Source of the DNA: Saccharopolyspora indica
GTDB taxonomy: Bacteria > Actinomycetota > Actinomycetes > Mycobacteriales > Pseudonocardiaceae
Assembly (NCBI RefSeq): GCF_027853965.1
Contig: NZ_JAQGLB010000015.1
Location: 146,392-210,391, forward strand
DNA length: 64,000 nt
Direction of reading: 5' to 3'
The notes below the pieces were generated by a model. That model had not been told where the DNA came from, made no database searches, and worked only from the letters and a program-made list of their open reading frames with translations. Numbering within the stretch: position 1 is the first letter of the stretch; each line of letters opens with the position of its first letter. The position numbers were made by a program, and so were the translations under genes. Shown one piece after another: positions 14,611-23,473 of the stretch.

Positions 14611-17600
14611 TCACGAATCCGGGCAGGGCGATTCGATGATCTCCCTGCCGGAGAAGTGCCTGTCCCACAAGGCGGGCGTGAGGTAGCTTCCTGTCGTCTT
14701 GCAGATCCTGTCGATCACTTGATCGATATTGATGTTGTGCAACCGAGCCGCAGTTGCGGTGTCGCTGGCTAGTGTCCGGCCGTCCGCGCTGAACGCCACC
14801 GATTCGACAGGCTTGCGTTGGGCGGTCAGGAGATCGCCTAGCGGTTCTGCTTTCTCCGGGGCGGACACATCCCACAACCGCACGAAACCACCCCCGTTGA
14901 GTCCTCCGCTGCTGGCTAGTGTCTGGCCGTCCGCGCTGAACGCCACCGAGGAGACGGGCTCGGCTGGGGTGGTCAGGGGTTCGCCTAGCGGTTCTGCTTT
15001 CGCCGGGACGGACACATCCCACAACCGCGCAAAACCAGCCCCATCGATGACACTGCTGCCGCTGGCGAGCGTCCGGCCGTCCGCGCTGAACGCCACCGAG
15101 GAGACGGGCTCGCCTGGGGCGGTCAGGAGGTCGCCTAGCGGTTCTGCTTTCGCCGGGACGGACACATCCCACAACCGCACAAAGCCGTTGCCGTCGCCGC
15201 TCTCGCTTCTTCCGCCACCGCCGGCCAGCGTCCGGCCGTCCTCGCTAAGCGCCACCGAAGAGACGGGCTCGCCTGGGGTGGTCAGGGGTTCGCCTAGCGG
15301 TTCTGCTTTCGCCGGGACGGACACATCCCACAACCGCACAAAACCATCCCCATTGCTGCCAACGCCGCCGCTGGCCAGCATCCGGCCGTCCTTGCTGAAC
15401 GCCACTGAAGAGACGGACTCGCCTGGGAAAGTCAGGGGTTCGCCTAGCGGTTCGGCGTTCTCGGGAACGGACACATCCCACAACCGCACCGAACCATTTC
15501 TGGTGCCGATGATGCTGCCGCCGCCGCTGGCGAGCGTCTGGCCGTCCTTGCTGAGCGCCACTGAAGAGACGGACTCGCCTGGGATGGTCAGGGGTTCGCC
15601 TAGCGGTTCTGCGTTCTCCGGGACCGATACATCCCACAACTGCACCGAACTGCTGATGATGCTGCCGCCGCCGCTGGCGAGTGTCCGACCGTCCTCGCTG
15701 AACGTCACTGACCTGACATAGTTGTCATTCGCCAGGGGGCGATCTGGAACATCCAGCAACCGAACCGAACCACTACCGGTGCTACTGCTGGCGCTGGCGA
15801 GCGTCTGGCCGTTCGCGCTGAACGCCACTGAAGTGACAGACTCGCCTTGGACGCCCAGCGGATCGCCTAGCGGTTCTGCTTTCTCCGGAATGGACACGTC
15901 CCACAGCCGCACCGAACCACCCCCGTTGAGTCCTCCGCCGCTGGCCAGCATCCGGCCGTCCTTGCTGAACGCCACCGAGAAGCCAGCCTCGTCTCGCGAG
16001 GTCAGAGGATTTCCCAACGGTTCCGCTTTCTCCGGGACGGACACGTCCCACAGCCGCACCGAACCATCGCTGTCGCTGCTGCTGGCGCTGGCGCTCGCCA
16101 ACGTTCGACCATCACTGCTCAACGCCACCGAATTGACGGTTGCGCCTTGGGCGGTCAGGGGTTCGCCCAGTGGCTCTGCTTTCTCCGGAACGGACACATC
16201 CCACAACCGCACTAAACCATCCCAGCCGTTTCCGCCGCCGCTGGCTAGTGTCCGGCCGTCCGCGCTGAACGCCACCGAATAGAGGGATTCGCCCTGGAAG
16301 GTCAGGGGTTCGCCCAGCGGTTCTGCTTTCTCCGGAATGGACACGTCCCACAACCGCACCGAACTACTGGTGATGCTGCTGTTCTCGACGTGCCCGCCGC
16401 CGCTGGCTAGCGTCCGGCCGTCCGCGCTGAACGCCACCGAAGAGACGAACTCGCCTTGGACGGTCAGGGGTTCGCTTAGCGGTTCTGCTTTCTCAGGAAC
16501 GGACACGTCCCACAGCTGCACCAAACCATTACCGTTGCTGTCACCGCTGCCGCTGGCTAGTGTCCGGCCGTCCGCGCTGAACGCCACCGAAGAGACGGAC
16601 TTGCCTTGGACGGTCAGGGGTTCGCCTAGCGGTTTCGCTTTCTCCGGAACGGACGCATCCCACAGCTGCACCAAACCACGCTCGTCGCTTCCGCCGCCGC
16701 TGGCCAACGTCCGACCATCCGGGCTGAACGCCACCGAGTCAGCCCCTTCCTGGGGGATCGGTGGAGCGGACAGCAGGTCGTTCGCGGTGTCGTACAGCTT
16801 GGTCTTGATCGTTTCGTCACCCTTGTTCAATTGGTATGCGGCGAGGTTCAACTGGGCGGCGAGCGAAAGGTCGGCGCCGTTGAGGCTGTCCTTCAGGATC
16901 TGGTCGGCTTGTGCTGTGAGCTGGTTGGCGGTCGCGACTTCTCGTTGGGAGTTCGCGACGTACGCCGCGAACAGGGACAGCACCGAAAGCAAGGACAGCG
17001 CCACGATCACAGTGTTCCGGCGGCGGGCCGCGCGGCTCTCGTTGTGGGCAGAGGCACGGAGGAAGCGGCGTGTCGTGGCAGTGAGGTTGTCGCTGTGCGG
17101 TCGGGTCGATGCGTGTTCGCGGGCGGTTTGCAGGCGGGCGCCTCGGTAGAGCGCGCTGCGGTCGCGGCCTTCGTTCTCCCAGGCCGTGGCGGCTTCGGTG
17201 AGCTGCTGGCGGATGAGATTGCCCGCTCGGTCCTCGTTGATCCAGTCCCGCAGGCGTGGCCAGGCGTGGATCAGCGCTTCGTGGGTGATCTCCACCGTGT
17301 CTCGGTCGAGTCCTTGGGTGAGCAAGCGTTTGCCGGTGAAGGCGTCGAGGGCCGCGGTCACGGTCTGGCCGGTGCCAGCACCGAGCAATTCGGTGCGGGG
17401 CACGCGGCGGCGGGTGTGCTCGGTTCCGTCGCCGATCTTGATCAGCTGGAGGAACAAGACGCGTGCGGCATCTCGTGCTGCGGGGTCGAGCCGGTCGAAG
17501 GCGTGGTCGGCGGTCGTGGCGACCGCGTTCTCGATGCCCCCGGTGAGCCGGTACGCCTCCACCGACAAGGAGCGACCGTGTCGCCCGAGGTACGTGGCCC

Positions 17601-18651
17601 GCAGTGCGTGGGCGAGCAGGGGAAGGCGGCCGGCCTCGTACCCACCGGGCCTGTAACCCTCGTCGCCGTCACCGGCCATCGCGCCCAAGTCCCTCAGGAG
17701 CAGCTCGACCAGGCCCGGCTCGACGCTCAAGCCCGCGCGCTGGGCGGGATGGAGGATCGCTTCGCGCAGCTCATCCCGGGTCATGGGGCCGACCACGACG
17801 TGCCCGTGCTGCACGGACTCGCGCAGCTCCGGGTATTCGGCGCAGCGCGCGTAGAAGTCCGCACGCATCCCGAGCACCACCAGCGCCACCGGCTCCCCAT
17901 CCGCGGCACCAGCGGTGCACAGGCGCGAGAGCAGGTCGAGGAAGCGGCGTTGTTCCTGATCGTCGGTGCACAAGGTGAACAGCTCTTCGAGCTGATCCAC
18001 GATCACGATCAGCCTTGCGCCTGCTGCGATCGCGCTGCTCGATCTCGACCGCACGACCGCACCTAGCGCCTCCACGCAGCGGTCGGGCCGTTCGGCGATC
18101 GTCCGCTCCACGTCGGCAGCGGGCTCACCGGTGATCACGGCGATCGCTTCGGCCAGTGCTTTGATCGGCCGTGCGGTCGGGGTGATCCGCAGTCCCGGCC
18201 AGTGCTGCGAGCCGGGTATCGCGCCCTGCTCCAGCTTGGGGATCAGGCCGGCGTGCAGCAGCGACGACTTCCCCGCCCCGGACGGCGCCATCACCATCAA
18301 CGGCCCGCCACCTTCCCGGAACCGCTCGTCCACCCGCCGGATCAAGTCCGCCAGCAACCGGTCCCGGCCGAAGAACCACTCCGCATCCTCCGGGCCGAAC
18401 GCGGCCATGCCCTTCGGGTACGGATCGGCCTCGGTCGCCGAACCGGGCTCCACGCGACGCGTGCGATGAACACCGACACCGAAGTAGAGGTGGGTCTCGA
18501 TGTACTGATCCCGCCCCGCTTGGTACACGCCGGCATTTCCGGAAGCACGTGCCTCCTGCACATGCACATCCCGCGTCCGACCTGTCCGGACAAGCAGATC
18601 AGGATCGTCGGCGCTGACGTTGTGCGCCCTGCGCGATTCCTGCTCGTCCAT
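14611..18651 (-). CDS. STAND NTPase with N-terminal amyloid-type motif, TM segment and 14 WD40 repeats
   Basis: 1346 aa from an ATG at 18651 (a GTG five codons upstream is the alternative). Order of parts: N-terminal tail with the motif ASGNAGVYQAGRDQYI (36-51). Next comes an nSTAND1-type NTPase opening FFGRDRLL, with Walker A APSGAGKSS (122-130) and Walker B RLIVIVDQLEELF. A helical region follows, then one hydrophobic helix near 555 (VIVALSLLSVLSLFAAYVA). Last are 14 WD40 repeats, from about residue 635 to the end, each with SVAFS.DGRTLASG and VRLWDVSVPEKAEPLG. It closes with the Cys-containing tail usual for actinobacterial WD40 proteins. Known relatives are NLR-like switches in signalling or conflict systems. 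The gene lies 57 bp downstream of a cyclase-like gene that ends with the same short motif. Confidence 0.88.
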   Translation of the reverse strand: MDEQESRRAHNVSADDPDLLVRTGRTRDVHVQEARASGNAGVYQAGRDQYIETHLYFGVGVHRTRRVEPGSATEADPYPKGMAAFGPEDAEWFFGRDRLLADLIRRVDERFREGGGPLMVMAPSGAGKSSLLHAGLIPKLEQGAIPGSQHWPGLRITPTARPIKALAEAIAVITGEPAADVERTIAERPDRCVEALGAVVRSRSSSAIAAGARLIVIVDQLEELFTLCTDDQEQRRFLDLLSRLCTAGAADGEPVALVVLGMRADFYARCAEYPELRESVQHGHVVVGPMTRDELREAILHPAQRAGLSVEPGLVELLLRDLGAMAGDGDEGYRPGGYEAGRLPLLAHALRATYLGRHGRSLSVEAYRLTGGIENAVATTADHAFDRLDPAARDAARVLFLQLIKIGDGTEHTRRRVPRTELLGAGTGQTVTAALDAFTGKRLLTQGLDRDTVEITHEALIHAWPRLRDWINEDRAGNLIRQQLTEAATAWENEGRDRSALYRGARLQTAREHASTRPHSDNLTATTRRFLRASAHNESRAARRRNTVIVALSLLSVLSLFAAYVANSQREVATANQLTAQADQILKDSLNGADLSLAAQLNLAAYQLNKGDETIKTKLYDTANDLLSAPPIPQEGADSVAFSPDGRTLASGGGSDERGLVQLWDASVPEKAKPLGEPLTVQGKSVSSVAFSADGRTLASGSGDSNGNGLVQLWDVSVPEKAEPLSEPLTVQGEFVSSVAFSADGRTLASGGGHVENSSITSSSVRLWDVSIPEKAEPLGEPLTFQGESLYSVAFSADGRTLASGGGNGWDGLVRLWDVSVPEKAEPLGEPLTAQGATVNSVALSSDGRTLASASASSSDSDGSVRLWDVSVPEKAEPLGNPLTSRDEAGFSVAFSKDGRMLASGGGLNGGGSVRLWDVSIPEKAEPLGDPLGVQGESVTSVAFSANGQTLASASSSTGSGSVRLLDVPDRPLANDNYVRSVTFSEDGRTLASGGGSIISSSVQLWDVSVPENAEPLGEPLTIPGESVSSVALSKDGQTLASGGGSIIGTRNGSVRLWDVSVPENAEPLGEPLTFPGESVSSVAFSKDGRMLASGGVGSNGDGFVRLWDVSVPAKAEPLGEPLTTPGEPVSSVALSEDGRTLAGGGGRSESGDGNGFVRLWDVSVPAKAEPLGDLLTAPGEPVSSVAFSADGRTLASGSSVIDGAGFARLWDVSVPAKAEPLGEPLTTPAEPVSSVAFSADGQTLASSGGLNGGGFVRLWDVSAPEKAEPLGDLLTAQRKPVESVAFSADGRTLASDTATAARLHNINIDQVIDRICKTTGSYLTPALWDRHFSGREIIESPCPDS
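14740..16750 (-). repeat. Array of 14 near-identical WD40-coding repeats
   Basis: About 2 kb of tandem coding repeats with units of roughly 130-160 bp. Blade cores and the inter-blade EPLGEPLT loop are almost invariant. The variable residues are concentrated in the segment between TLASGGG and VRLWDVS (for example SDERGL, DSNGNGL, HVENSSITSSS, NGWDGL). Repeat 7 is shortened. Fourteen blades fit two seven-bladed propellers. Confidence 0.85.
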
Positions 18652-18708
18652 GCCGCGTTCCCTCACATCGCCCCGCCTGATCCGAGAACCTGACCATGCT
18701 CCACCGGT

Positions 18709-19716
18709 TCACCTGTCGGTGATGTGCTGGTCGCCCAGCGCCTGGTACACCCTGCCGTTACCGGAGGCCTCCGCCTCCATGTGCACGCTCTGCTGCCTGC
18801 GGTCGACATGTTGGGTGTTGCCATCGCCGATCTGAACTTGCTCGGTGTGCTTGGCGTCGATGTTGTACTTGCCTTGTTCGCTGTGGTTGACGTTCCCGTG
18901 GAACGTGCCGGCGTGAACTGCGGTGTTCGCCCCGCTGAGGGAGTTGCTCACGCTTGTGCGGAAGGTGTTGCCGTCTCCGGTGACCTGGTTGCCATGGACT
19001 GATCCGCTGTTGCTGATCGAACGCTCGCCAGAAGCGCTGCCCGGCGGGTGAGAGGACGCTTCCGGTGACACCGCGGCCGGTTCGCCGGTGAGCGGGATGC
19101 TGCTGATCTGACTCGGGTGGACTCCGGTGACCCGAACCCACGAATGTTCGGTGAACTCCTTGTTCGTGATCAGCAGCGGAGCGAACTCGTTTCGGTCGAT
19201 CACGCGCGTGTAGTCCTCTTGGAACACCGTCCGGTAGGCGATGTCGGAAAGGATGAGCGCGGTCGTGAAGGCATCCGTGGTGATGTGCTCCTGGCAGTGC
19301 TGGACGACTTGCTTGAACGCGGCCGCGTCGAGCAGCCGGCTGAGGTCGATGTTCGGTCGGTGAAAGCCGCGCTCGGCAGGCAGCGCGCCCAGGTGCACGG
19401 CGACCCGGAGCCGGATTTCAGGCTTCGAGAACCTGTTGTGCGCGGCCAGGAATTCGTCGAGCGCACCGATCATGTCGACCAGCGTGGGCAGGAACCTGCT
19501 CGGATACACGCGCAGGAACCCGTCCCCGGTGAACTGGTCGTCCTGGACGGCGTCGCTGCCGAGGCCGACAGCGCGCAGCGCTGCTCGCGTCAGGTCGCGG
19601 ACCAGTTCGGGGATGCTGCTGAGATGTTCGGGGCGGCTGCTCCCTGACCCGATCATGTCCACCGCGAGAAGGGCGGCGTGTTCCGGCATCAACGCCGAAC
19701 CGGGCGTTTCGGACAA
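18709..19716 (-). CDS. Nucleotidyl-cyclase-like protein with C-terminal RHIM/amyloid-type motifs
   Basis: 335 aa if started at the TTG at 19716, which has GGAG seven bases upstream; an ATG at 19689 would remove nine residues. Residues about 10-200 resemble a divergent class III nucleotidyl cyclase: LLAVDMIGSG (18-25, first metal Asp), DQFTGDGFL (60-68, second Asp in GDG) and RLRVAVHLGALP (from 102). The C-terminal 100 residues are Gly/Asn/His/Ser-rich with repeating xGNxxxGxGNT patterns. They contain VQIGDGN (284-290), which fits the RHIM core, and end with ASGNGRVYQALGDQHI (317-332). That last motif recurs at the N-terminus of the STAND protein encoded 57 bp downstream. Function is unproven; catalytic activity may be lost. 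Confidence 0.8.
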   Translation of the reverse strand: MSETPGSALMPEHAALLAVDMIGSGSSRPEHLSSIPELVRDLTRAALRAVGLGSDAVQDDQFTGDGFLRVYPSRFLPTLVDMIGALDEFLAAHNRFSKPEIRLRVAVHLGALPAERGFHRPNIDLSRLLDAAAFKQVVQHCQEHITTDAFTTALILSDIAYRTVFQEDYTRVIDRNEFAPLLITNKEFTEHSWVRVTGVHPSQISSIPLTGEPAAVSPEASSHPPGSASGERSISNSGSVHGNQVTGDGNTFRTSVSNSLSGANTAVHAGTFHGNVNHSEQGKYNIDAKHTEQVQIGDGNTQHVDRRQQSVHMEAEASGNGRVYQALGDQHITDR

Positions 19717-19915
19717 GGGGTGACTCCGTTCATGCCGTCGAGATGAACGCAGTTTCCCCAACCCGCGCAGCTGTGTCTCCCTTGTTTCAGGGAATCAGCC
19801 ATATGGCTGCCACCGCCATGAATCGCTGCGTTGCTCGGCGTGGTCACGGAGATGCGTCACAGGGAGACGGGTCGCCGGGTGCCGGTGGGGTAGAGCGGCG
19901 GTTATTGTCGTTACC

Positions 19916-20908
19916 GTGCGCAGGAAAGAGTCGGTGAACCTCGTCGAGGTGGCCAAGGCCGCCGGAGTCTCCAAGACGACGGCGTCCGACGCGCTGCGCA
20001 ACTCCGGACGGGTCTCCGAGCGGACCCGCGAGCACGTCGTCGCCGTCGCCAACCGGCTCGGCTACTCGCCGAACCTCGTCGCCCGCTCGCTGCGCAGCTC
20101 CAGCACCGGCACCATCGGCCTGCACCTGCCAGAGGTCCTGACCCGCTCCGAGTACTACATGTCGTTCGTGCTCGGCGTCGTCGACCGGGCCGCCAAGATG
20201 GACTACGACGTCATGCTGATCACGGCGCACAACGTGCCCTCGCGCCGGTTCCACCGCGTCGACGGCGTCGTGCTCGGCGATCCGCTGGAGACCGACACGG
20301 TGGTGCGCGGGCTGCTGAACTCGTCGGTGCCCGTCGTCACGTGCGAGCGGTACACCGGTGACGCCGAGCCCGCCGCGGTGGTGCGCTCCGACCACGCGGG
20401 CACCCTGGACCGGTTGCTCGACCACCTGCGTTCGGCGGGTGCGCGCGACATCGCGTTCCTGGCTTCGAGCACGGTCACCGACTGGGGCCGCACGCTGCAG
20501 CAGACCTACCTGCGCTGGTGCGAGCGCCATGACATGCGGCCCCGGCTGCGCGAGATGGCGTTCGGCTCGCCGACCGCGGTCATGCAGGACAACGTGCGCG
20601 CCCTGCTCAACGCCGACCCGGCTGTGGACGCGCTGGTGTGCGCGCCCGACGGTTCGGCTGCTGCGGTGCTGCCGGTGATCCGCGCGGCGGGCCGGACCAT
20701 CGGCGAGGACCTGCTGCTGGCGTCCTGCGTGGACAGCACGGCGCTGCACCACACCGATCCGCCCGTCACCGCGATCGACCTGCGCCCGCGCGAGGCGGGG
20801 GCGGCCTGCGCGCAGCTGCTCTTCGACATCCTGTCCGGCGAGGCCCCGGAGGGCACCGTGAGCGCGCTGCCGATCGGTCTCACCGAGCGCCGCTCGACGC
20901 GGGGCTGA
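19916..20908 (+). CDS. LacI-family transcriptional regulator
   Basis: 330 aa from a GTG at 19916. The N-terminal LacI headpiece is clear (VNLVEVAKAAGVSKTTASDALRNSG, then the hinge helix PNLVARSLRSSSTG at about residue 55). A periplasmic-binding-protein-like effector domain follows (TIGLHLPEVL... LLLASCVDSTALHHTDPPVTAIDLRPREAGAACAQLL). It overlaps the convergent aldehyde dehydrogenase gene by 29 bp, placing it at the far end of the catabolic operon whose promoter region (29.6-29.7 kb) has two LacI-type palindromes. Most likely the repressor of that regulon; the ligand is unknown. Confidence 0.88.
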   Translation: MRRKESVNLVEVAKAAGVSKTTASDALRNSGRVSERTREHVVAVANRLGYSPNLVARSLRSSSTGTIGLHLPEVLTRSEYYMSFVLGVVDRAAKMDYDVMLITAHNVPSRRFHRVDGVVLGDPLETDTVVRGLLNSSVPVVTCERYTGDAEPAAVVRSDHAGTLDRLLDHLRSAGARDIAFLASSTVTDWGRTLQQTYLRWCERHDMRPRLREMAFGSPTAVMQDNVRALLNADPAVDALVCAPDGSAAAVLPVIRAAGRTIGEDLLLASCVDSTALHHTDPPVTAIDLRPREAGAACAQLLFDILSGEAPEGTVSALPIGLTERRSTRG

Positions 20909-22379
20909 CGACCACCCCGTCGACGCGGCGCGGCAGCCGCCACGGGTTCGCCGCGCGCAGCGCGGGTGGCAGCGCGGCGTCGGGCATGTTCTGGAAGGCC
21001 ACCGGGCGCGTGAAGCGCGCGAGCGCGCCGGCGCCGACCGAGGTCGTCGCGGGTTCGGTGGTCGCGGGCCACGGCCCGCCGTGGTGCTGGGCCCAGCCGA
21101 CCGCGACACCGGTCGGCCAGTCGTCCACCACCACGCGCCCGGCGAGGCCGCCGAGCCTCGCGACGAGTGGCGCCACCTCGGGATCGTCGGCGCCTCCGGT
21201 CTGCACCGCGGCGGCCAGGGTTCCCCGCAACCTGCCCAGCGCGCTGTGCAGTTCTCCGGCATCGGCGTACTCGGTGACGATCGCGACCGGGCCGAAGCAC
21301 TCGTCCAGCAGGCGCGAGCCGGATTCGAGCTTCTCGATCGGCACCCGCAGCACCGTCGTGTCCACGCTCCAGCCGCCGCGCGGTCCCGGGACGTCGGCGA
21401 CGACCTCGGCGCCCGCGCCGACCAGCTCGCGGACCCCGGTGGCAGCAGCGCAGGCGATGGCGTCGGTGAGCATCCACGCGCTCGGGGAGAGCCTGCGCAG
21501 CGCCTCGGCGACGTGCGCGGCGGCGCCGGTCCCGGCAGGCGCGAACAGCAGTCCCGGCTTGGTGCAGTACTGCCCGGCTCCCCGGGTGAACGACGCCGCG
21601 AAACCGTCGGCGATCCCGGGCATCCGCGCGGCCGCGCTCGTGGTCACCACCACGGGGTTGACGGTGCCCATCTCGGCGAACACGGGGACGACCACCTCGC
21701 GTTCGTTCGCCATCCGCCACAGCGCCAGGCCGGCCCGCTGCGAGCCGGTGAACGCGACGGCCGCGGTGCGCTCGGAGCGCACCAGCGCGGACCCGGCCTC
21801 GAATCCGGTGACCAGCGAGAACAGGCCCTCCGGCGCGGAGGTGCCGGTGAGCGCGTCGCGGGTGAGCCGGGCGAGCGCCTGGCTCAGCCGCGGGTGCGCC
21901 GGGTGGCCCTTGACCACCACGGGGCACCCGGCCGCGAGCGCCGACGCCGTGTCGGTGCCCAGCACGCCGAACGCGAACGGGAAGTTGCTCGCGCCGAACA
22001 CGGCCACCGGGCCGAGCGGCACGCGGACGCGCGCCAGCGCGGGATCCCCGGTGTCGACCGTGGCGTCCAAGAAGGAGCCCTCGGTGGCGACACCGGCGTA
22101 GAACCGCAACTGGGCCGACGTGCGGCCGATCTCCATCCGCAGCCGGTCCTCGCCGAGCGCGGTTTCCTCGTCGGCGAGCCGGACGAGTCCGGGTGCCGCG
22201 TCGAGGGCGTCGGCGATGGCGGCGAGCCACGTCGCGCGCTCCGCGGGCGCGGTCGCCGCGATGGACGGCGCCGCGGAGGCCGCGGCATCGAGCGCGGCGC
22301 CGACCTCCGCCGCCGTGCTCGCGGGCACTTCCGCGACGGCGGCTCCGGTCCGCGCGTCGTAGCTGATGTCAGCGGTCAT
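20880..22379 (-). CDS. Aldehyde dehydrogenase, 2-oxoglutarate-semialdehyde dehydrogenase type
   Basis: 499 aa from an ATG at 22379. NADP-dependent ALDH of the alpha-ketoglutarate-semialdehyde branch: GASNFPFAFGVLGTDTASALAAGCPVVVKGHPAHP for the Rossmann entry, AEMGTVNPVVV in place of the usual catalytic-Glu block, catalytic Cys in SFTRGAGQYCTKPG, and the C-terminal TSVGAGALARFTRPVAFQN. It oxidises an aldehyde to the acid, a natural follow-up to the amine oxidase encoded at the other end of the regulon. It is coupled to the upstream C45-type hydrolase by a 4-bp overlap. Actual substrate not deducible. Confidence 0.85.
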   Translation of the reverse strand: MTADISYDARTGAAVAEVPASTAAEVGAALDAAASAAPSIAATAPAERATWLAAIADALDAAPGLVRLADEETALGEDRLRMEIGRTSAQLRFYAGVATEGSFLDATVDTGDPALARVRVPLGPVAVFGASNFPFAFGVLGTDTASALAAGCPVVVKGHPAHPRLSQALARLTRDALTGTSAPEGLFSLVTGFEAGSALVRSERTAAVAFTGSQRAGLALWRMANEREVVVPVFAEMGTVNPVVVTTSAAARMPGIADGFAASFTRGAGQYCTKPGLLFAPAGTGAAAHVAEALRRLSPSAWMLTDAIACAAATGVRELVGAGAEVVADVPGPRGGWSVDTTVLRVPIEKLESGSRLLDECFGPVAIVTEYADAGELHSALGRLRGTLAAAVQTGGADDPEVAPLVARLGGLAGRVVVDDWPTGVAVGWAQHHGGPWPATTEPATTSVGAGALARFTRPVAFQNMPDAALPPALRAANPWRLPRRVDGVVVSPASSGAR

Positions 22380-23473
22380 GCGAACGCCCCTCCTCCGGTG
22401 GAACACGTGATCCACGACCGCTCGTCGACCGTGCACGGGCCGCCGTGGTGGACGTGCAGGCTGTGCGCGGCGACGTCGATCGAGAGGGTGGCCAGGCTTT
22501 CCCAGCGCTCGTGCGCGGGCAACGCGAGGTCCGCGTGCGCGCAGATCGGGGCACCGCTGTCCCGGTGGACGCACAGCGCGCGAGCGCGCTCGGTGCGGTC
22601 TTCCGCGCCCAGCGCCGCGCCCCCGTGCTCCCGCAGCCATGCGTAGCGGTCGAGCGTGCTCGACACGTCCGCCGTCGTGCGCTCGCCGGAGGCCAGCGAC
22701 GGATCGAGGAAGTGGTTGGTGTGCAGCAGGAACCCGTTCTCGGGGTGCAGCTCGGCGACCCCCGCCGGACACAGCTCGACGCAGCGCGCCCCGTCGCGGG
22801 TGACGACGGTGAGCACCGACGACGCCGACAGCCGCGCCGAACGCGCGATCCGCACCGCATCGTCCGCAGTGGTCGCTTCGTCGAGGATGCGGCGGGCGAC
22901 GACGTGCACCGGCACACCGATCTCGGCGCCGTCCGACCGGTGGCGCAGCACGTTGAAGTGCAGTCCCAGGCCCGCGTCGTTGACGCCGATCTTGCCCACC
23001 ACGCCGAACTCGGTGAACGTGGCGACCCGGCGGCCCGTCCCGGTGGTGAGCGTCCACGCGAGCATCGCGCCGCGCAGCACGTCGTGCCAGTCCCAGGTCT
23101 GCACCGTGCGCGGTGGTGTCCCGTCGCCGGGCAGCACCACCGACGTGGAGCACTCGCCCTCACCGGTGACGGCCGCCGCCGCGAGGATCTCGGTCCGGGC
23201 GTTGAGCGCGCCGAGCTGCCACGCGGGCAGTCCGCTGCCCTCGGCCATGCCGGCGATCTCCGCGCCCAGCGACGGCGCCCACGCGCCGATCTCCGCGAGC
23301 GCCGCCGCGCCGTGGTCCCGCACCTGGTGCGGGTGCAGCCCGTGCGCGGTGAACAGGCGCGCGTACCCGGCGAAGGTCTCGCGGAGCCCGTCCCGGCAGG
23401 CCGCGCCGAGTTCCCGGCCGCGCGCGGCCGGTTCGGTCTCGGTGCTCGCGTGCCGCGGAACCAGCGCGTTCAT
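22376..23473 (-). CDS. C45-family autoproteolytic acyltransferase/amidohydrolase
   Basis: 365 aa from an ATG at 23473 (overlaps upstream stop by 4 bp). The Ntn-hydrolase fold of isopenicillin-N acyltransferase relatives is indicated by residues about 85-120, NARTEILAAAAV then GEGECSTSVVLP, where the Cys of ECSTS should become the N-terminal nucleophile after self-cleavage. WDWHDVLRGAML and the GKIGVNDAGLGLHFNVL block are further family features. Such enzymes hydrolyse or transfer N-acyl groups. In this operon it could free an amine from an amide conjugate for the copper amine oxidase. Substrate unknown. Confidence 0.8.
   Translation of the reverse strand: MNALVPRHASTETEPAARGRELGAACRDGLRETFAGYARLFTAHGLHPHQVRDHGAAALAEIGAWAPSLGAEIAGMAEGSGLPAWQLGALNARTEILAAAAVTGEGECSTSVVLPGDGTPPRTVQTWDWHDVLRGAMLAWTLTTGTGRRVATFTEFGVVGKIGVNDAGLGLHFNVLRHRSDGAEIGVPVHVVARRILDEATTADDAVRIARSARLSASSVLTVVTRDGARCVELCPAGVAELHPENGFLLHTNHFLDPSLASGERTTADVSSTLDRYAWLREHGGAALGAEDRTERARALCVHRDSGAPICAHADLALPAHERWESLATLSIDVAAHSLHVHHGGPCTVDERSWITCSTGGGAFA

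Noticed and set aside
14740..16750. Tandem repeats that at first glance could be a CRISPR or minisatellite array
   Set aside because: Units are about 130-160 bp, in frame, and encode WD40 blades; no short conserved repeat with unique spacers.
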